A DNA stretch of 64,000 nt from Clostridia bacterium (GTDB taxonomy: Bacteria > Bacillota > Clostridia > Oscillospirales > CAG-272). The stretch is taken from the NCBI GenBank assembly GCA_017464805.1, contig JAFTYE010000002.1, forward strand, positions 46,297-110,296. The letters are read 5' to 3'. Of this stretch, positions 1 to 8,800 are shown piece by piece (within the stretch, counting starts at the first letter, position 1; each line of letters begins with the position of its first letter). The notes beneath the pieces were generated by a model. That model was not told the DNA's origin and ran no database searches. It saw nothing but the letters and a program-made list of their open reading frames with translations. A program made the translations under genes and the position numbers.

Positions 1-147
1 AAATATTGCAATCGTCTTTATTATAAAGGAACAGTTCACTTTTGTAAACCCTTTTCGGAAAATCGAAAAAAATACGGCGAATTGCCCAAGTCTTGCACGC
101 TATTTTTGTGCAATCCGCCCATGCTTTCCGAATTTTCGAAAAACCCC

Positions 148-176
148 TTTACTTTTGCCGCCGTTTTTTATATAAT
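148..176 (+). promoter_or_regulatory. Sigma-A-like promoter for the glycosidase pair
   Basis: TTTACT at 148-153 and a perfect TATAAT at 171-176 are separated by 17 bp. The site lies 60 bp upstream of the GH78-like start. Bases 1-147 are AT-rich and hold no gene that I can support. Confidence 0.7.
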
Positions 177-235
177 AGAGGTAGCCAAAACGGGCTAATC
201 ATCATGTCGCGCAAGCGGCAAAAGCGAGGATTTTT

Positions 236-2398
236 ATGCGATCATCTACCTATACCTTCCGCCGTGCCGTTCCCGTCTGGGAGGCCGGAACCGAAACGAA
301 AATGAACCGCCATCTCTGCTTTACCACCGTCCTGTCCCCCGACCTGAACAACCCCGTTCTGTCGCTCGCAGGCTCCTGCTCCTTCGTGGTCAGCATCAAC
401 GGTCAGTTCATCGCCCACGGTCCCGCGCGTTGCGCCCACGGCTACTACCGCGTGGACCAGATCGCGCTGACCAAATACCTCACCGCAGGAGAGAACGTCC
501 TCTCCATCCGCGTGGCGGGCTACTACGCGCGCTCCTTTGCCTACCTGCGTCAGCCCTCTTTTCTGTGTGCGGAGCTGACGGACGGCGACCGCGTGGTCGC
601 ATATACCGACGTGGGCGAGGGTGGCTTTGACGCGTTCCTTGTCAAGGAGCGCATCGAAAAGGTTCAGCGTTATTCCTACCAGCGTCCCTTTGTGGAGCAT
701 TACCGCCTCGGCAAGGGTGCCTTCTCCTACGAGTACGGCAAGGGTGGCGAAGGCGTGGAGCTCGCCCGCGCCGAGGATAAGAGCTTCCTTGTCCGCACCC
801 AACCCTACGGCGACTATCCCGTGGTGATCCCCAAGGGCGAGATCGCGGAGGGAACGGTTTCCTTCTCGGATAAGGAGGAATACTTCACCGACCGCGCCAT
901 CACCATGCCCTCCAAGGGCATGCTGGACGGCTTCCCCGAGGATGAATTGGAGATTAAGAGCTGGATCGAGGTCGGCCGCATGGACTTTTCCCGCACCGCA
1001 TCCTTCTTCTGCCGTCCCGCGCAATCGATCGAGCTGGTGCCGAACAGCTATGCGGACGTGGACCTTGGTTGTAACTACACAGGCATTCTGGATTTTGACG
1101 TGGAAACGACCGCGGGATGCGAGCTGTACATCCTCTTTGAAGAATTTTTCGACGAAAACGGCGAATTTATCCGCTTCCGCATTGACACCAGCAACATCCT
1201 CTACTACAAGCTGGAGTCGGGCAAGTACCACATCCACACCACCGAGCCCTATTCCATGCGCTCGCTTCGTATCGTGGCCTGCGGCGGCTCCGCCATCGTG
1301 AAGCGGCTGAAAATGTTCAAGGTCGGCTATCCCGCCCGCCTGATCACCGCCCGCCTAACCACGGGCGATGAGCGGTATGTCAAGCTGTTTGAGGCCGCCA
1401 AGGAGACCTTTGTGGCCAATGCGGCGGACATTTACATGGACTGCCCCTCGCGCGAGCGCGCGGGCTGGCTGTGCGACAGCTTCTTTACGGGTCGCGTGGA
1501 AAAGACCCTGACGGGCGCGTCCCGCGTGGAGCGCGCGTTCCTTGAAAACTTCCTGCTCCCCGAGAGTTTCCCCGCCCCGACCCCGAAGGGCATGCTGCCC
1601 ATGTGCTACCCCGCCGACTTCTCGCAGGGCAACCACTACATCCCGAACTGGGCAATGTTCTTTGTCCTGGAGCTGGAGGAGTATCTCGAGCGAACGGGCG
1701 ACCGCGCCATGATCGACGACGCGCGGCCACGCATGGAGGAGCTGCTTGCCTGGTTCCGTCAATATGAAAACGCAGACGGCCTTCTCGAAAAGCTACCCGG
1801 CTGGGTGTTTGTCGAGTGGTCGCATGCCAACGATCTCGTACAGGATATCAATTTCCCCACCAACATGATGTACGCGATGACCAAGGACGCACTGGCCCGC
1901 CTGTACGGTAAGGACGAGCTGGCACGCGAGGCCTCCGCCCTGCGCGACACCATCCGCCGCCTCTCTTACACAAAGAGCGGCTTCTTCTGCGACAATATGG
2001 TCTATCGGGACGGGAAGCCCGTGCTTTCGGGCGAGTACACCGAAGCCTGCCAATACTACGCCTTCTTCTCGGGCGTGGCCACCCCCGCCTCCTACCCCGC
2101 CCTGTGGATCCGCCTACGGGACGAGTTCGGCTTTGACCGCCGAAAAACGGGCGCGTACCCCGAGGTAGCACCCGCCAACGCCTTTATCGGCAACTATCTG
2201 CGTATGGAACTGCTGATGCGCGCAGGCGAGGTGGACAAAACGATGTCCGACATTCTCGACTACTTCACCTACATGGCCGACAAGACGGGTACCCTGTGGG
2301 AGCACGTATCCACCCAGGCAAGCTGCAACCACGGCTTCGCCTCCCACATCCTGGTATGGATGGAAAAGGCGGGCTATCTTGTCCGCGATGAGGAGTAA
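236..2398 (+). CDS. GH78-like alpha-L-rhamnosidase family protein
   Basis: This 720-residue protein resembles family 78 glycoside hydrolases, which remove terminal alpha-L-rhamnose from glycans or glycosides. The N-terminal half (about 1-370) looks like beta-sandwich domains. The (alpha/alpha)6 catalytic domain begins near 375 and carries the signature DCPSRERAGW near residue 400, comparable to the conserved DCPxRxER region that holds catalytic acids. No signal peptide is visible, so it probably acts in the cytoplasm on imported oligosaccharides. The start at 236 follows GAGGA at a 6-base spacing. It lies 3 bases before the next glycosidase and is clearly co-transcribed with it. The substrate is uncertain because family 78-like proteins with divergent specificity exist. 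Confidence 0.8.
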   Translation: MRSSTYTFRRAVPVWEAGTETKMNRHLCFTTVLSPDLNNPVLSLAGSCSFVVSINGQFIAHGPARCAHGYYRVDQIALTKYLTAGENVLSIRVAGYYARSFAYLRQPSFLCAELTDGDRVVAYTDVGEGGFDAFLVKERIEKVQRYSYQRPFVEHYRLGKGAFSYEYGKGGEGVELARAEDKSFLVRTQPYGDYPVVIPKGEIAEGTVSFSDKEEYFTDRAITMPSKGMLDGFPEDELEIKSWIEVGRMDFSRTASFFCRPAQSIELVPNSYADVDLGCNYTGILDFDVETTAGCELYILFEEFFDENGEFIRFRIDTSNILYYKLESGKYHIHTTEPYSMRSLRIVACGGSAIVKRLKMFKVGYPARLITARLTTGDERYVKLFEAAKETFVANAADIYMDCPSRERAGWLCDSFFTGRVEKTLTGASRVERAFLENFLLPESFPAPTPKGMLPMCYPADFSQGNHYIPNWAMFFVLELEEYLERTGDRAMIDDARPRMEELLAWFRQYENADGLLEKLPGWVFVEWSHANDLVQDINFPTNMMYAMTKDALARLYGKDELAREASALRDTIRRLSYTKSGFFCDNMVYRDGKPVLSGEYTEACQYYAFFSGVATPASYPALWIRLRDEFGFDRRKTGAYPEVAPANAFIGNYLRMELLMRAGEVDKTMSDILDYFTYMADKTGTLWEHVSTQASCNHGFASHILVWMEKAGYLVRDEE

Positions 2399-2401
2399 GA
2401 C

Positions 2402-4039
2402 ATGAAAAAAACGCTCTACTATAAGGATTTCTGCAAGACCGAGGATCACGGCTACAACCTGGCCCGCGCCATGCAGGCCTGCCGCCGCGAGGGGGCGGGC
2501 AGACTGGTGCTGGAGCCGGGGCTGTACGAGATCCGTGCCGACCGCTGCGAGGAGCGGACGCTCTGCATTTCCAACCACGGACAGAACGGCCTCAAGCGAG
2601 TTGCCCTTCTGATCGAGGACATGCAGGACTTTGAGCTGGATCTCGGCGGCGCGACGTTGTGCGTGTTTGGCGAGATCACGCCCATCGTTGTTCGGAATAG
2701 CGACCGGATCACGATCAAAAACGGCACGCTCCAAAATCCCGAAACCATGTTCATGCAGGCGCGCGTGGTCGCGCATGGTGAGAATTCTGTAGATCTCTCG
2801 CCCGAGTTCGGTGCAGAGCAGTTTACCGTCATGCGGCGGGAGCTGGTGATCCGCCATGCCTACTCCGCGATGCTGACCCACGTATCCACCAATATTGAAT
2901 TCAACGGCGAAAGTGGCGAAATGGAGCCCGGCACCTCGGACCATACCATGGGCCTTTGGTCGCACATGAACGTCGATCGTCTGGAAAACGGCAACTACCG
3001 TGTGTTTGGCGTCACACGCAAGCCCCCCATCGGCAACGTGCTGATCATCAACGCAAGCCGCCGCTTCGGCGCGGGCATCTTTTGCGAGAACAGCCGCGAT
3101 ATTCTGGTGCAGAATTTCACCGTTAACTCCTGCTTTGGCATGGGCTTTGTCGCGCAGATGTGCGAGAACATCCACCTCGACGGCTTCTCAACCCGCCGCG
3201 AGGGCGGCCGCCTGTACACCGCCAACGCTGACGCAACCCACTTCGTCAACTGCACGGGAGAGGTGCTGGTGGAAAACGGCGTGTTTGAGGGTCAGCTCGA
3301 CGATGCCCTGAACATTCACGGCATGTACACCCGCATCACGGGCCGCACAGGAAACGAGCTGTTTGTGAAGGAGATGCACAACGAGGCCAAGGGCATCCGC
3401 ATCTTCCGCGCGGGCGACCGCATTCGAGCGCTCGACCCCGAATCGCTCATTCCCTACGCCGAAAAAACGATTGCCGAGGTCGAATATCTCAACCAGGACA
3501 CCGTGCGCCTTGTGTTGACCGAGCCCTGCGAGGATATTGCGGTCGGTGACGATATCGAAAACATCTCCCGTTCCGCGAGCCTTGTGTTCCGCAAAAACGT
3601 GGTACGCAACAACCGCGCGCGCGGCATGCTGCTCGCCTCGACCGCCCCAATGCTGATAGAGGACTGCTATTTCCACACGGGCGGCTGCTCCATCAAGTTT
3701 GAGTCGGACGGTGCCTATTGGTTTGAGTCGGGCGGCACCACGGACGTGACCATCCGCGGCTGTCACTTCGACCGCTGCAAGCACGCGGACAAATGGGGGG
3801 ATGCGGTCATCGACATGGCACCCCGCCGCAAGGTGGTCGAGAATGCGTATTTCCACGGCACCGTGCGCGTGGTGGACAACACCTTCGATATGCTGATTGA
3901 GAAGGCCGTCAACTTCAACAACGTCGAGAGTGCCATCTTCGAGGGCAATACCGTTCACCCCGCAGAGGGACTCCCCACCGCGGTGGAGCTTTGCCACGTG
4001 AAGGAAGCCACCGTGCAGGATGGGATTGCCATCATCTAA
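2402..4039 (+). CDS. GH110-like right-handed beta-helix glycosidase (alpha-1,3-galactosidase type)
   Basis: This 545-residue protein has the repeated short beta-strand pattern of a parallel beta-helix. Residues around 280-310 contain ADATHF, then LDDALNIHG, which resemble the acidic catalytic region of family 110 alpha-1,3-galactosidases. Family members cleave terminal alpha-1,3-galactose, for example from blood group B or linear Gal-alpha-Gal structures. There is no signal peptide, which differs from the lipoprotein enzymes of Bacteroides. It begins 3 bases after the GH78-like stop, so the two enzymes probably act on one imported glycan carrying rhamnose-like and galactose caps. Family assignment rests on motif memory. 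An unclassified beta-helix hydrolase is the alternative. Confidence 0.7.
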   Translation: MKKTLYYKDFCKTEDHGYNLARAMQACRREGAGRLVLEPGLYEIRADRCEERTLCISNHGQNGLKRVALLIEDMQDFELDLGGATLCVFGEITPIVVRNSDRITIKNGTLQNPETMFMQARVVAHGENSVDLSPEFGAEQFTVMRRELVIRHAYSAMLTHVSTNIEFNGESGEMEPGTSDHTMGLWSHMNVDRLENGNYRVFGVTRKPPIGNVLIINASRRFGAGIFCENSRDILVQNFTVNSCFGMGFVAQMCENIHLDGFSTRREGGRLYTANADATHFVNCTGEVLVENGVFEGQLDDALNIHGMYTRITGRTGNELFVKEMHNEAKGIRIFRAGDRIRALDPESLIPYAEKTIAEVEYLNQDTVRLVLTEPCEDIAVGDDIENISRSASLVFRKNVVRNNRARGMLLASTAPMLIEDCYFHTGGCSIKFESDGAYWFESGGTTDVTIRGCHFDRCKHADKWGDAVIDMAPRRKVVENAYFHGTVRVVDNTFDMLIEKAVNFNNVESAIFEGNTVHPAEGLPTAVELCHVKEATVQDGIAII

Positions 4040-4044
4040 AAAGA

Positions 4045-4080
4045 AAAGAAGAGCAAACGTGTAAGCGTTTGCTCTTCTTT
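4045..4080. terminator. Bidirectional intrinsic terminator
   Basis: A 15-bp perfect stem (4045-4059 with 4066-4080) with a 6-base loop has A-rich and T-rich flanks on both sides. It lies between the convergent glycosidase pair and the lipoprotein gene. Confidence 0.9.
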
Positions 4081-4124
4081 ATTTTGAATCGGCGGTGTGT
4101 CTGGGACACACCGCCGATCGTTTT

Positions 4125-5843
4125 TTAGTCCTCTACAGGAGTAACGTAGTTGAGCTCGACGTAGCCATTGTCGATCAGAGTCTTGCAGACCTTATCCCAC
4201 AGCAGAGCCTCGCGCACAGCCTCCTCGGTGTAGCCGTAGCTTTCCATGAAGTTCTCGTCGCCCTTCATTTCGCCGTACTTCTTCACGCCCTCGTCGTACT
4301 CCTCGTCGGAGATGGTCAAGCCGCCCTCATAGGTCTTGACAAACTGCCAGAATACCAGACGGTTGGTCACGTACTCCTCGGCGTCGATGGGCAGCTGCTT
4401 GTCAATGTTCGTCTTGTTGTAGCCATATACGCTCATGGCGTATTCCTCTACCGTGGAAACGCCTGCCATCTGACAATACAGGGAAGCGTAACCGCTTGCT
4501 TCTACGCTTCTTGCGAGGTAGTCGATGTTCCCGCGAACCTCGTCAATATATTTTTGCTTCAGCTCGGAAAGGGTCTCGTTGTCCTCGAATTTGGTGATAG
4601 TGGATGCCTCGACCAGCGCGCCGAAGGCTGCCTGATACTCGTTGGCCGCGATCTGAATGTCGCGGGCGTCCTGCATGTCCTCCTTCAGACCCTTGAAGTA
4701 GTCCTCGTAGGTGGCATAGGTCTCGGTGTCGATGCCCAGGTAGTCCACGAACGCCTTCTCGGTGGTCGTTTCCTCGTCATCCTCGGTCTCCTCATTCTTA
4801 TACGCCAGCGTGCCGTCTACCACATCCTGTGCCACAAAGCAACGAACGTTGGCCAGGCTGTGTACGGTCACGGTATACTCTACCTCGACCTTTGCGTCTT
4901 CGGTTTTAGGCTCCTCGGAGGAGTCGTCCTGAACGGTCAGCATATATTCCAGACGATCGGTAAATTCACGACCGAAGTTGTCCTTGGACTCGCCATCCAG
5001 ATCGTTAAAGGAGGTCTTGAGGAAGGCGTGGAACAGGTTGGGGGTATCGCCCTGTGCGTCCTCCAGCGTGATGACCTCGGTCACCGCGTTTTCGGACAGC
5101 TCGCCGTACTCTTCCTTGAAAAGCTCGGCATAGTTTGCGTACTCGTCAGCCAGCTTGCCAACGTAGGTCACGACGATGATATCGCCGTAGTCCAGATCGC
5201 GGGCATCCTCTGCCTGCCACTTATACTCTACGCTCACGAAAAAGACGGCTTCCTGGCCTGCAAGGGCAGAATCCTTATAATCCTCGGGGAACGTGACGGC
5301 GATAGGCGCGTACTTCGCGCCGACCTTCAGTTCGGCCAGACCATCATCCAACAGACCATTATACAGGGTGGAATACACGTTGGTGGAGGAGGTATACTGC
5401 CCCTTGCCGATCATGTAGTTCACGGCGGTGGTAACGTTCGCGCCACTGATAGCGGTCAGTGCCTTTACCTGCTCCTCGGTCAGTGCCTGGCCGTCGGTGG
5501 TCAGACCGTCCTTGCCATACTTGGCGGTCTCCAGCGTGGAAGCCAGAACGCCCTTGTAGGTCAGGCCGATCATGTCGCCGCGGATCAGCTCGGTCTCCTC
5601 GGTGATCTTTTTATAGAAAGCAAGAGCCGCCGCGAGTGCCGCATCGATCTCCTCGTTCACGTCCGCATCGGTGATGAGTGCTTCCAACTTCGCACAGTCA
5701 GCCTTCAGCTTCTCGGAAGCGTAAGGGGCCAGCGTAACGAACGGCGTCAAATCCTCCTTCTGATAATCGAAGCCCTTGTCGGCGCACGCGGCAACCGAGA
5801 ACAGGGTCACGAGAACCAGAAGCATACATACGATTTTCTTCAT
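4125..5843 (-). CDS. Trigger-factor-like lipoprotein, putative extracytoplasmic foldase
   Basis: This 572-residue protein starts at ATG 5843 behind AAAGGA and has a lipoprotein signal (MKKIVCML...) ending in a lipobox around SVAAC. Residues roughly 70-200 and 220-340 resemble FKBP/trigger-factor prolyl isomerase segments with the RGDMIGLTYKG style. The last 170 residues match the helical C-terminal arms of trigger factor (EEYVTNRLVFW, then YGYTEEAVREALLWDKV). It is probably anchored outside the membrane and helps fold exported proteins. This would be a trigger factor moved to the cell surface, comparable in role to PrsA. The isomerase activity is inferred, and the domain appears duplicated and degenerate. 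It is a single-gene unit with its own promoter. Confidence 0.7.
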   Translation of the reverse strand: MKKIVCMLLVLVTLFSVAACADKGFDYQKEDLTPFVTLAPYASEKLKADCAKLEALITDADVNEEIDAALAAALAFYKKITEETELIRGDMIGLTYKGVLASTLETAKYGKDGLTTDGQALTEEQVKALTAISGANVTTAVNYMIGKGQYTSSTNVYSTLYNGLLDDGLAELKVGAKYAPIAVTFPEDYKDSALAGQEAVFFVSVEYKWQAEDARDLDYGDIIVVTYVGKLADEYANYAELFKEEYGELSENAVTEVITLEDAQGDTPNLFHAFLKTSFNDLDGESKDNFGREFTDRLEYMLTVQDDSSEEPKTEDAKVEVEYTVTVHSLANVRCFVAQDVVDGTLAYKNEETEDDEETTTEKAFVDYLGIDTETYATYEDYFKGLKEDMQDARDIQIAANEYQAAFGALVEASTITKFEDNETLSELKQKYIDEVRGNIDYLARSVEASGYASLYCQMAGVSTVEEYAMSVYGYNKTNIDKQLPIDAEEYVTNRLVFWQFVKTYEGGLTISDEEYDEGVKKYGEMKGDENFMESYGYTEEAVREALLWDKVCKTLIDNGYVELNYVTPVED

Positions 5844-5916
5844 GGTATCATTCCTTTTATATGATGAATTTGAGAAAAAAGCGCAAAAAGAGCGCAGTTC
5901 CACAGTTTACCTAACT

Positions 5917-5944
5917 ATTATAGCACAGATTTTGAAAAAAGCAA
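5917..5944 (-). promoter_or_regulatory. Promoter of the trigger-factor-like lipoprotein gene
   Basis: On the minus strand TTGCTT (5944-5939) and TATAAT (5922-5917) are 16 bp apart, about 75 bp upstream of the start codon at 5843. Confidence 0.75.
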
Positions 5945-5999
5945 TAGTTTTTTGTTTTTTCAGTACCTTTTCAAATATTCTTTACAAATTTTCCGTCCG

Positions 6000-6359
6000 T
6001 CAATCGCCCAACCGCTCGGCAAACACCTCGCAAATGTAAGCAAACTCCTCGGGCGAATACAGCATCTTCTGCTCCTCGATGATGAGCTTGAGCTCCTCGG
6101 CGCGCAGAGCGCGGATCTCACGCACGAACGCGGCGGAAAGTTCCCGCCCGTCCTCAAGCCGCACGGTCTCGCCGTCCTCCTCGGGGGCCTCGATCACCTC
6201 GCCCGGCTCCAGGTCGGCGTAGGGGCCCTGCTGCTCGACTTCCTCGGCCTCAGCCAAAATCTCTTCAAGATCAAGCTCCTCGGCAGCCGTTCCTTCCGTT
6301 TCAAATTGAGGGCGGTACTCCTCTTCCCTTTTGCGCTTGAAAAAACCGAACATAGGCAT
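6000..6359 (-). CDS. Small acidic conserved hypothetical protein
   Basis: This 119-residue protein begins with a basic patch (MPMFGFFKRKREEEY) and is otherwise rich in Glu and Asp. Residues 60-119 look helical (REIRALRAEELKLIIEEQKM). There is no signal peptide or membrane segment. The start at 6359 is preceded by GAGGATATGCC, a plausible ribosome binding site. I do not recognise the family. It sits upstream of the lipoprotein gene on the same strand, but the lipoprotein has its own promoter in between. The coding potential is supported by length, start and codon pattern only. Confidence 0.6.
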   Translation of the reverse strand: MPMFGFFKRKREEEYRPQFETEGTAAEELDLEEILAEAEEVEQQGPYADLEPGEVIEAPEEDGETVRLEDGRELSAAFVREIRALRAEELKLIIEEQKMLYSPEEFAYICEVFAERLGD

Positions 6360-6439
6360 ATCCTCCGTCTTTTTCTGCCCTTATTGTACCAAATTTCAAA
6401 AGAAATTGCAAGACGTTTGCAAATTTATCGTCAAACCCC

Positions 6440-6468
6440 TTGACAATTGCCCCCGTTTATGATAACAT
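6440..6468 (+). promoter_or_regulatory. Promoter of the T-box trpB transcript
   Basis: TTGACA at 6440-6445 is followed after 17 bp by TAACAT at 6463-6468. It lies just upstream of the T-box leader. Confidence 0.6.
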
Positions 6469-6478
6469 AAGCTAAACC

Positions 6479-6706
6479 GCTGAAGCAGAAAAAAGGCAAC
6501 ATCCTTGTTCGGAGCGAGTGGGGGACGGTGCGAGCCCCATCATCAAGCGTTGCGCAATATGGACTGCGGAGGTCGGCGTCAAATGCGCCGCGGGTGCTCC
6601 CGAAACAGGGCAAGGGATATATCGGTATCCCGCAAAGGGCCGCAAGGCTGAACAAGGTGGCACCGCGACAATGATCGCCCTTGGGTTATCCCATGGGTGT
6701 TTTTTG
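6479..6706 (+). promoter_or_regulatory. Tryptophan-specific T-box riboswitch leader
   Basis: The leader carries the conserved T-box AACAAGGTGGCACCGCGA at 6651-6668. It is followed by a terminator hairpin (6676-6685 pairing with 6690-6699) and a T run at 6700-6705. On the 3' side of Stem I, the segment CAATATGGACTGCGG places the specifier codon TGG (Trp) at 6560-6562, followed by the usual purine. Uncharged tRNA-Trp should stabilise the antiterminator and turn on the downstream trpB. Stem I (from about 6500 to 6590) is GC-rich, and its exact fold was not computed. Confidence 0.9.
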
Positions 6707-6772
6707 TTTCTTGGGGCATCTCAAGGCTAGCAAAAAAGCCCGACATTTCGTCAATGAAAAAGGAGAAGCATC

Positions 6773-7990
6773 ATGAAATTCAACGGCATTGATTTTGACA
6801 CCTATTTTAAGAACTATCCCGATGCGAATGGGTATTTCGGCAAATACGGCGGCGCATACGTGTCCGACGATCTGAAAAAGGCGATGGAAGAGATCACCGA
6901 GGCCTACTTTACCATCTGCAAATCCCGTCGCTTCATTGACGAGCTTCGCCGCATCCGCCGCGAGTTCCAGGGTCGCCCCACCCCCATTTCGCATCTTGAA
7001 CGCCTCTCTTCCAAGTACGGCAACGTCCAGCTGTACGCGAAGCGTGAGGATCTGAACCACACGGGCGCACACAAGCTCAACCACTGCATGGGCGAGGTGC
7101 TGCTTGCCAAATACATGGGCAAAAAGAAGGTCATCGCCGAAACGGGCGCGGGTCAGCACGGTGTCGCCATGGCGACCGCCGCCGCATATTTTGGCATGGA
7201 ATGTGACATTTATATGGGCTCGGTGGATATCAAGAAGCAGGCGCCCAACGTTGCCCGTATGAAGATCCTTGGCGCGAACGTCGTCGAGGTCACCCACGGT
7301 CTGGCTACCCTCAAAGAAGCGGTAGACTCTGCCTTCGAGGCGTATGCCAAGGACTACAAAAACTGCATTTATTGCATCGGCTCGGTCGTCGGACCGCACC
7401 CCTTCCCCATGATGGTGCGCGATTTCCAGAGCGTGGTGGGCATTGAAGCAAGGGAGCAGTTCATCGACATGACGGGCGAGCTTCCCGACGCGATCGTCGC
7501 CTGCGTGGGAGGCGGCTCGAACGCGGCAGGCTTTTTCTCGGGCTTCCTCAATGATCCCGTTGCCATTCACGGCGTAGAGCCGCTCGGTCGCGGCGCAAAG
7601 CTGGGTGACCACGCCGCCAGCCTGTCCTACGGCACCGAGGGCATCATGCACGGCTTCAACAGCATCATGCTCAAAGACGAAAACGGCGAGCCTGCCCCCG
7701 TTTACTCGGTGGCAAGCGGTCTGGACTATCCTTCTTCGGGTCCCGAGCACGCGTTCCTGCACGACCTCGGCCGTGTCACCTACGGCGTCGCCGACGACGA
7801 GGAAACCATTGACGCCTTCTTTGACCTGTCGCGCATGGAGGGCATCATCCCTGCCATCGAGAGCGCACACGCCGTCGCCTACGCGCTCAAACTCGCCAAG
7901 GAAATGGGTCGCGGCTCGATCCTAATCAACCTCTCCGGCCGCGGCGACAAGGACATGGACTACGTCATCGAAAATTACGGCATTCGCTAA
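6773..7990 (+). CDS. trpB: Tryptophan synthase beta chain, stand-alone
   Basis: This 405-residue PLP enzyme condenses indole with serine to make tryptophan. The PLP lysine lies in HTGAHKLN near residue 100, the TrpB signature ETGAGQHG follows, and the phosphate-binding loop GGGSN is near 245. The length matches the TrpB1 family. The start follows AAAAAGGAGAAGCATC. It is the only trp gene in the window: no trpA or other pathway gene adjoins it, and a terminator follows directly. It is controlled by the Trp T-box. A lone trpB suggests use of indole from elsewhere, or a trpA located elsewhere in the genome. Confidence 0.95.
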   Translation: MKFNGIDFDTYFKNYPDANGYFGKYGGAYVSDDLKKAMEEITEAYFTICKSRRFIDELRRIRREFQGRPTPISHLERLSSKYGNVQLYAKREDLNHTGAHKLNHCMGEVLLAKYMGKKKVIAETGAGQHGVAMATAAAYFGMECDIYMGSVDIKKQAPNVARMKILGANVVEVTHGLATLKEAVDSAFEAYAKDYKNCIYCIGSVVGPHPFPMMVRDFQSVVGIEAREQFIDMTGELPDAIVACVGGGSNAAGFFSGFLNDPVAIHGVEPLGRGAKLGDHAASLSYGTEGIMHGFNSIMLKDENGEPAPVYSVASGLDYPSSGPEHAFLHDLGRVTYGVADDEETIDAFFDLSRMEGIIPAIESAHAVAYALKLAKEMGRGSILINLSGRGDKDMDYVIENYGIR

Positions 7991-8000
7991 GCACAAAAGA

Positions 8001-8025
8001 AAAAAGAGCCTTTCGGCTCTTTTTT
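8001..8025 (+). terminator. Intrinsic terminator of trpB
   Basis: A 10-bp stem (8001-8010 with 8015-8024), a TTTC loop and a T run directly after trpB. The next 110 bases (8026-8135) hold only short GC-rich inverted sequences and no gene. Confidence 0.9.
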
Positions 8026-8135
8026 CTTTTATGCCCCCTCCGGGAGGGGGGACACCGAGAGGCGAACCGTCCGAAAAGGTCGGTGGGATATTCTTCCGGG
8101 AGGGGAGACTCCTCCCCTACCACATAATGGCTCAT

Positions 8136-8466
8136 TCACCCAACCCGAACCACAAGGATCTTCTTCCCTGTGTTTTCGGCATACCGAATGGAATATTCAC
8201 ATCCTTTGGATTTACCGTCCCACCGCCAAAACCATATCCGCCATGTTGATCATTTCTTCATTACGCAAAAGCGGTGCGGCACGCCCGTACCGGCGATAAT
8301 TCGGTCGTATCACCAATTTTGAAATACTGTTTTTATCGGCAAATTCCTCTGCCAAGCTATCTATTCCCTTTGCACCGCCTGTGATCATCAGCTCCACTTC
8401 CCTCGGGATATAGGGCGCAAGATCAAACGAAGTAATGCTGCGCGAACCAACAACACAAATTTTCAT
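8136..8466 (-). pseudogene. SLOG-superfamily (DUF2493-like) protein, frameshifted
   Basis: The reading frame from ATG 8466 (behind AAAGGAGAGGGT) encodes MKICVVGSRSITSFDLAPY and then the glycine-rich MITGGAKGIDSLAEE motif of small SLOG proteins, Rossmann-like nucleotide binders. It stops early at 8212 after DMVLAVGR. Moving one frame over near 8222 restores the family C-terminus, WDGKSKGCEYSIRYAENTG, to a stop at 8136-8138. The intact product would be about 109 residues. I read this as a single frameshift (net +1 or -2 at GCGGTGGGAC), either real decay or a sequence error. It is divergent from a small Xre regulator. Confidence 0.7.
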
Positions 8467-8498
8467 ACCCTCTCCTTTTTTATATATTTATATAAGTA

Positions 8499-8545
8499 TA
8501 TACCCAAATATGAGAATTGTCAATAGGGTATACCTATATTAGAAT
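8499..8545. promoter_or_regulatory. Divergent control region with inverted repeat
   Basis: For the plus-strand regulator, TTGTCA (8517-8522) and TAGAAT (8540-8545) are 17 bp apart. An inverted repeat, TATACCC at 8499-8505 and GGGTATA at 8526-8532, brackets the -35 box and is a likely operator for the Xre protein between the two divergent genes. Confidence 0.5.
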
Positions 8546-8568
8546 ATATCCGAAAGAGAGGATATGGT

Positions 8569-8766
8569 ATGGTACGTTTAACCTTGCAGGAATATCTGAA
8601 TAAAAATCATATGACACGCTACGCATTGGCGCAAAGCACAGGGATTCGTTATCATATCATCGACAAATATTATAAGAATAAAGTAGTGCGCTATGACGGA
8701 TATGTGCTCGATAAAATCTGCACAGTCCTTGACTGCCGCATTGAAGATATTCTCACACATGAATAA
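8569..8766 (+). CDS. Small Xre-family HTH regulator
   Basis: This 65-residue protein is little more than a Cro/CI-type helix-turn-helix: YALAQSTGIRYHIIDKYYKN forms the HTH, and VLDKICTVLDCRIEDILTHE closes the fold. It starts at ATG 8569 behind GAGAGGATATGGT. It probably binds the inverted repeat in the 100-bp divergent region and controls itself and the SLOG gene. Its last codons (GAA TAA) form part of the arm of the terminator that it shares with cysK. Confidence 0.8.
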   Translation: MVRLTLQEYLNKNHMTRYALAQSTGIRYHIIDKYYKNKVVRYDGYVLDKICTVLDCRIEDILTHE

Positions 8767-8800
8767 GAAAAAAGAGCCGAAAGGCTCTTTTTTCTTATTC
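8761..8800. terminator. Bidirectional terminator overlapping two stop codons
   Basis: An 18-bp perfect inverted repeat (8761-8778 with 8783-8800), with GAAA loop. Each arm holds GAATAA, so it supplies the final Glu codon and stop of both convergent genes (Xre regulator and cysK). Confidence 0.9.

Noticed and set aside
4095-5864. Long plus-strand frame opposite the trigger-factor-like lipoprotein
   Set aside because: It starts inside a terminator region and lacks domains. The minus-strand gene has lipobox, start site and promoter.
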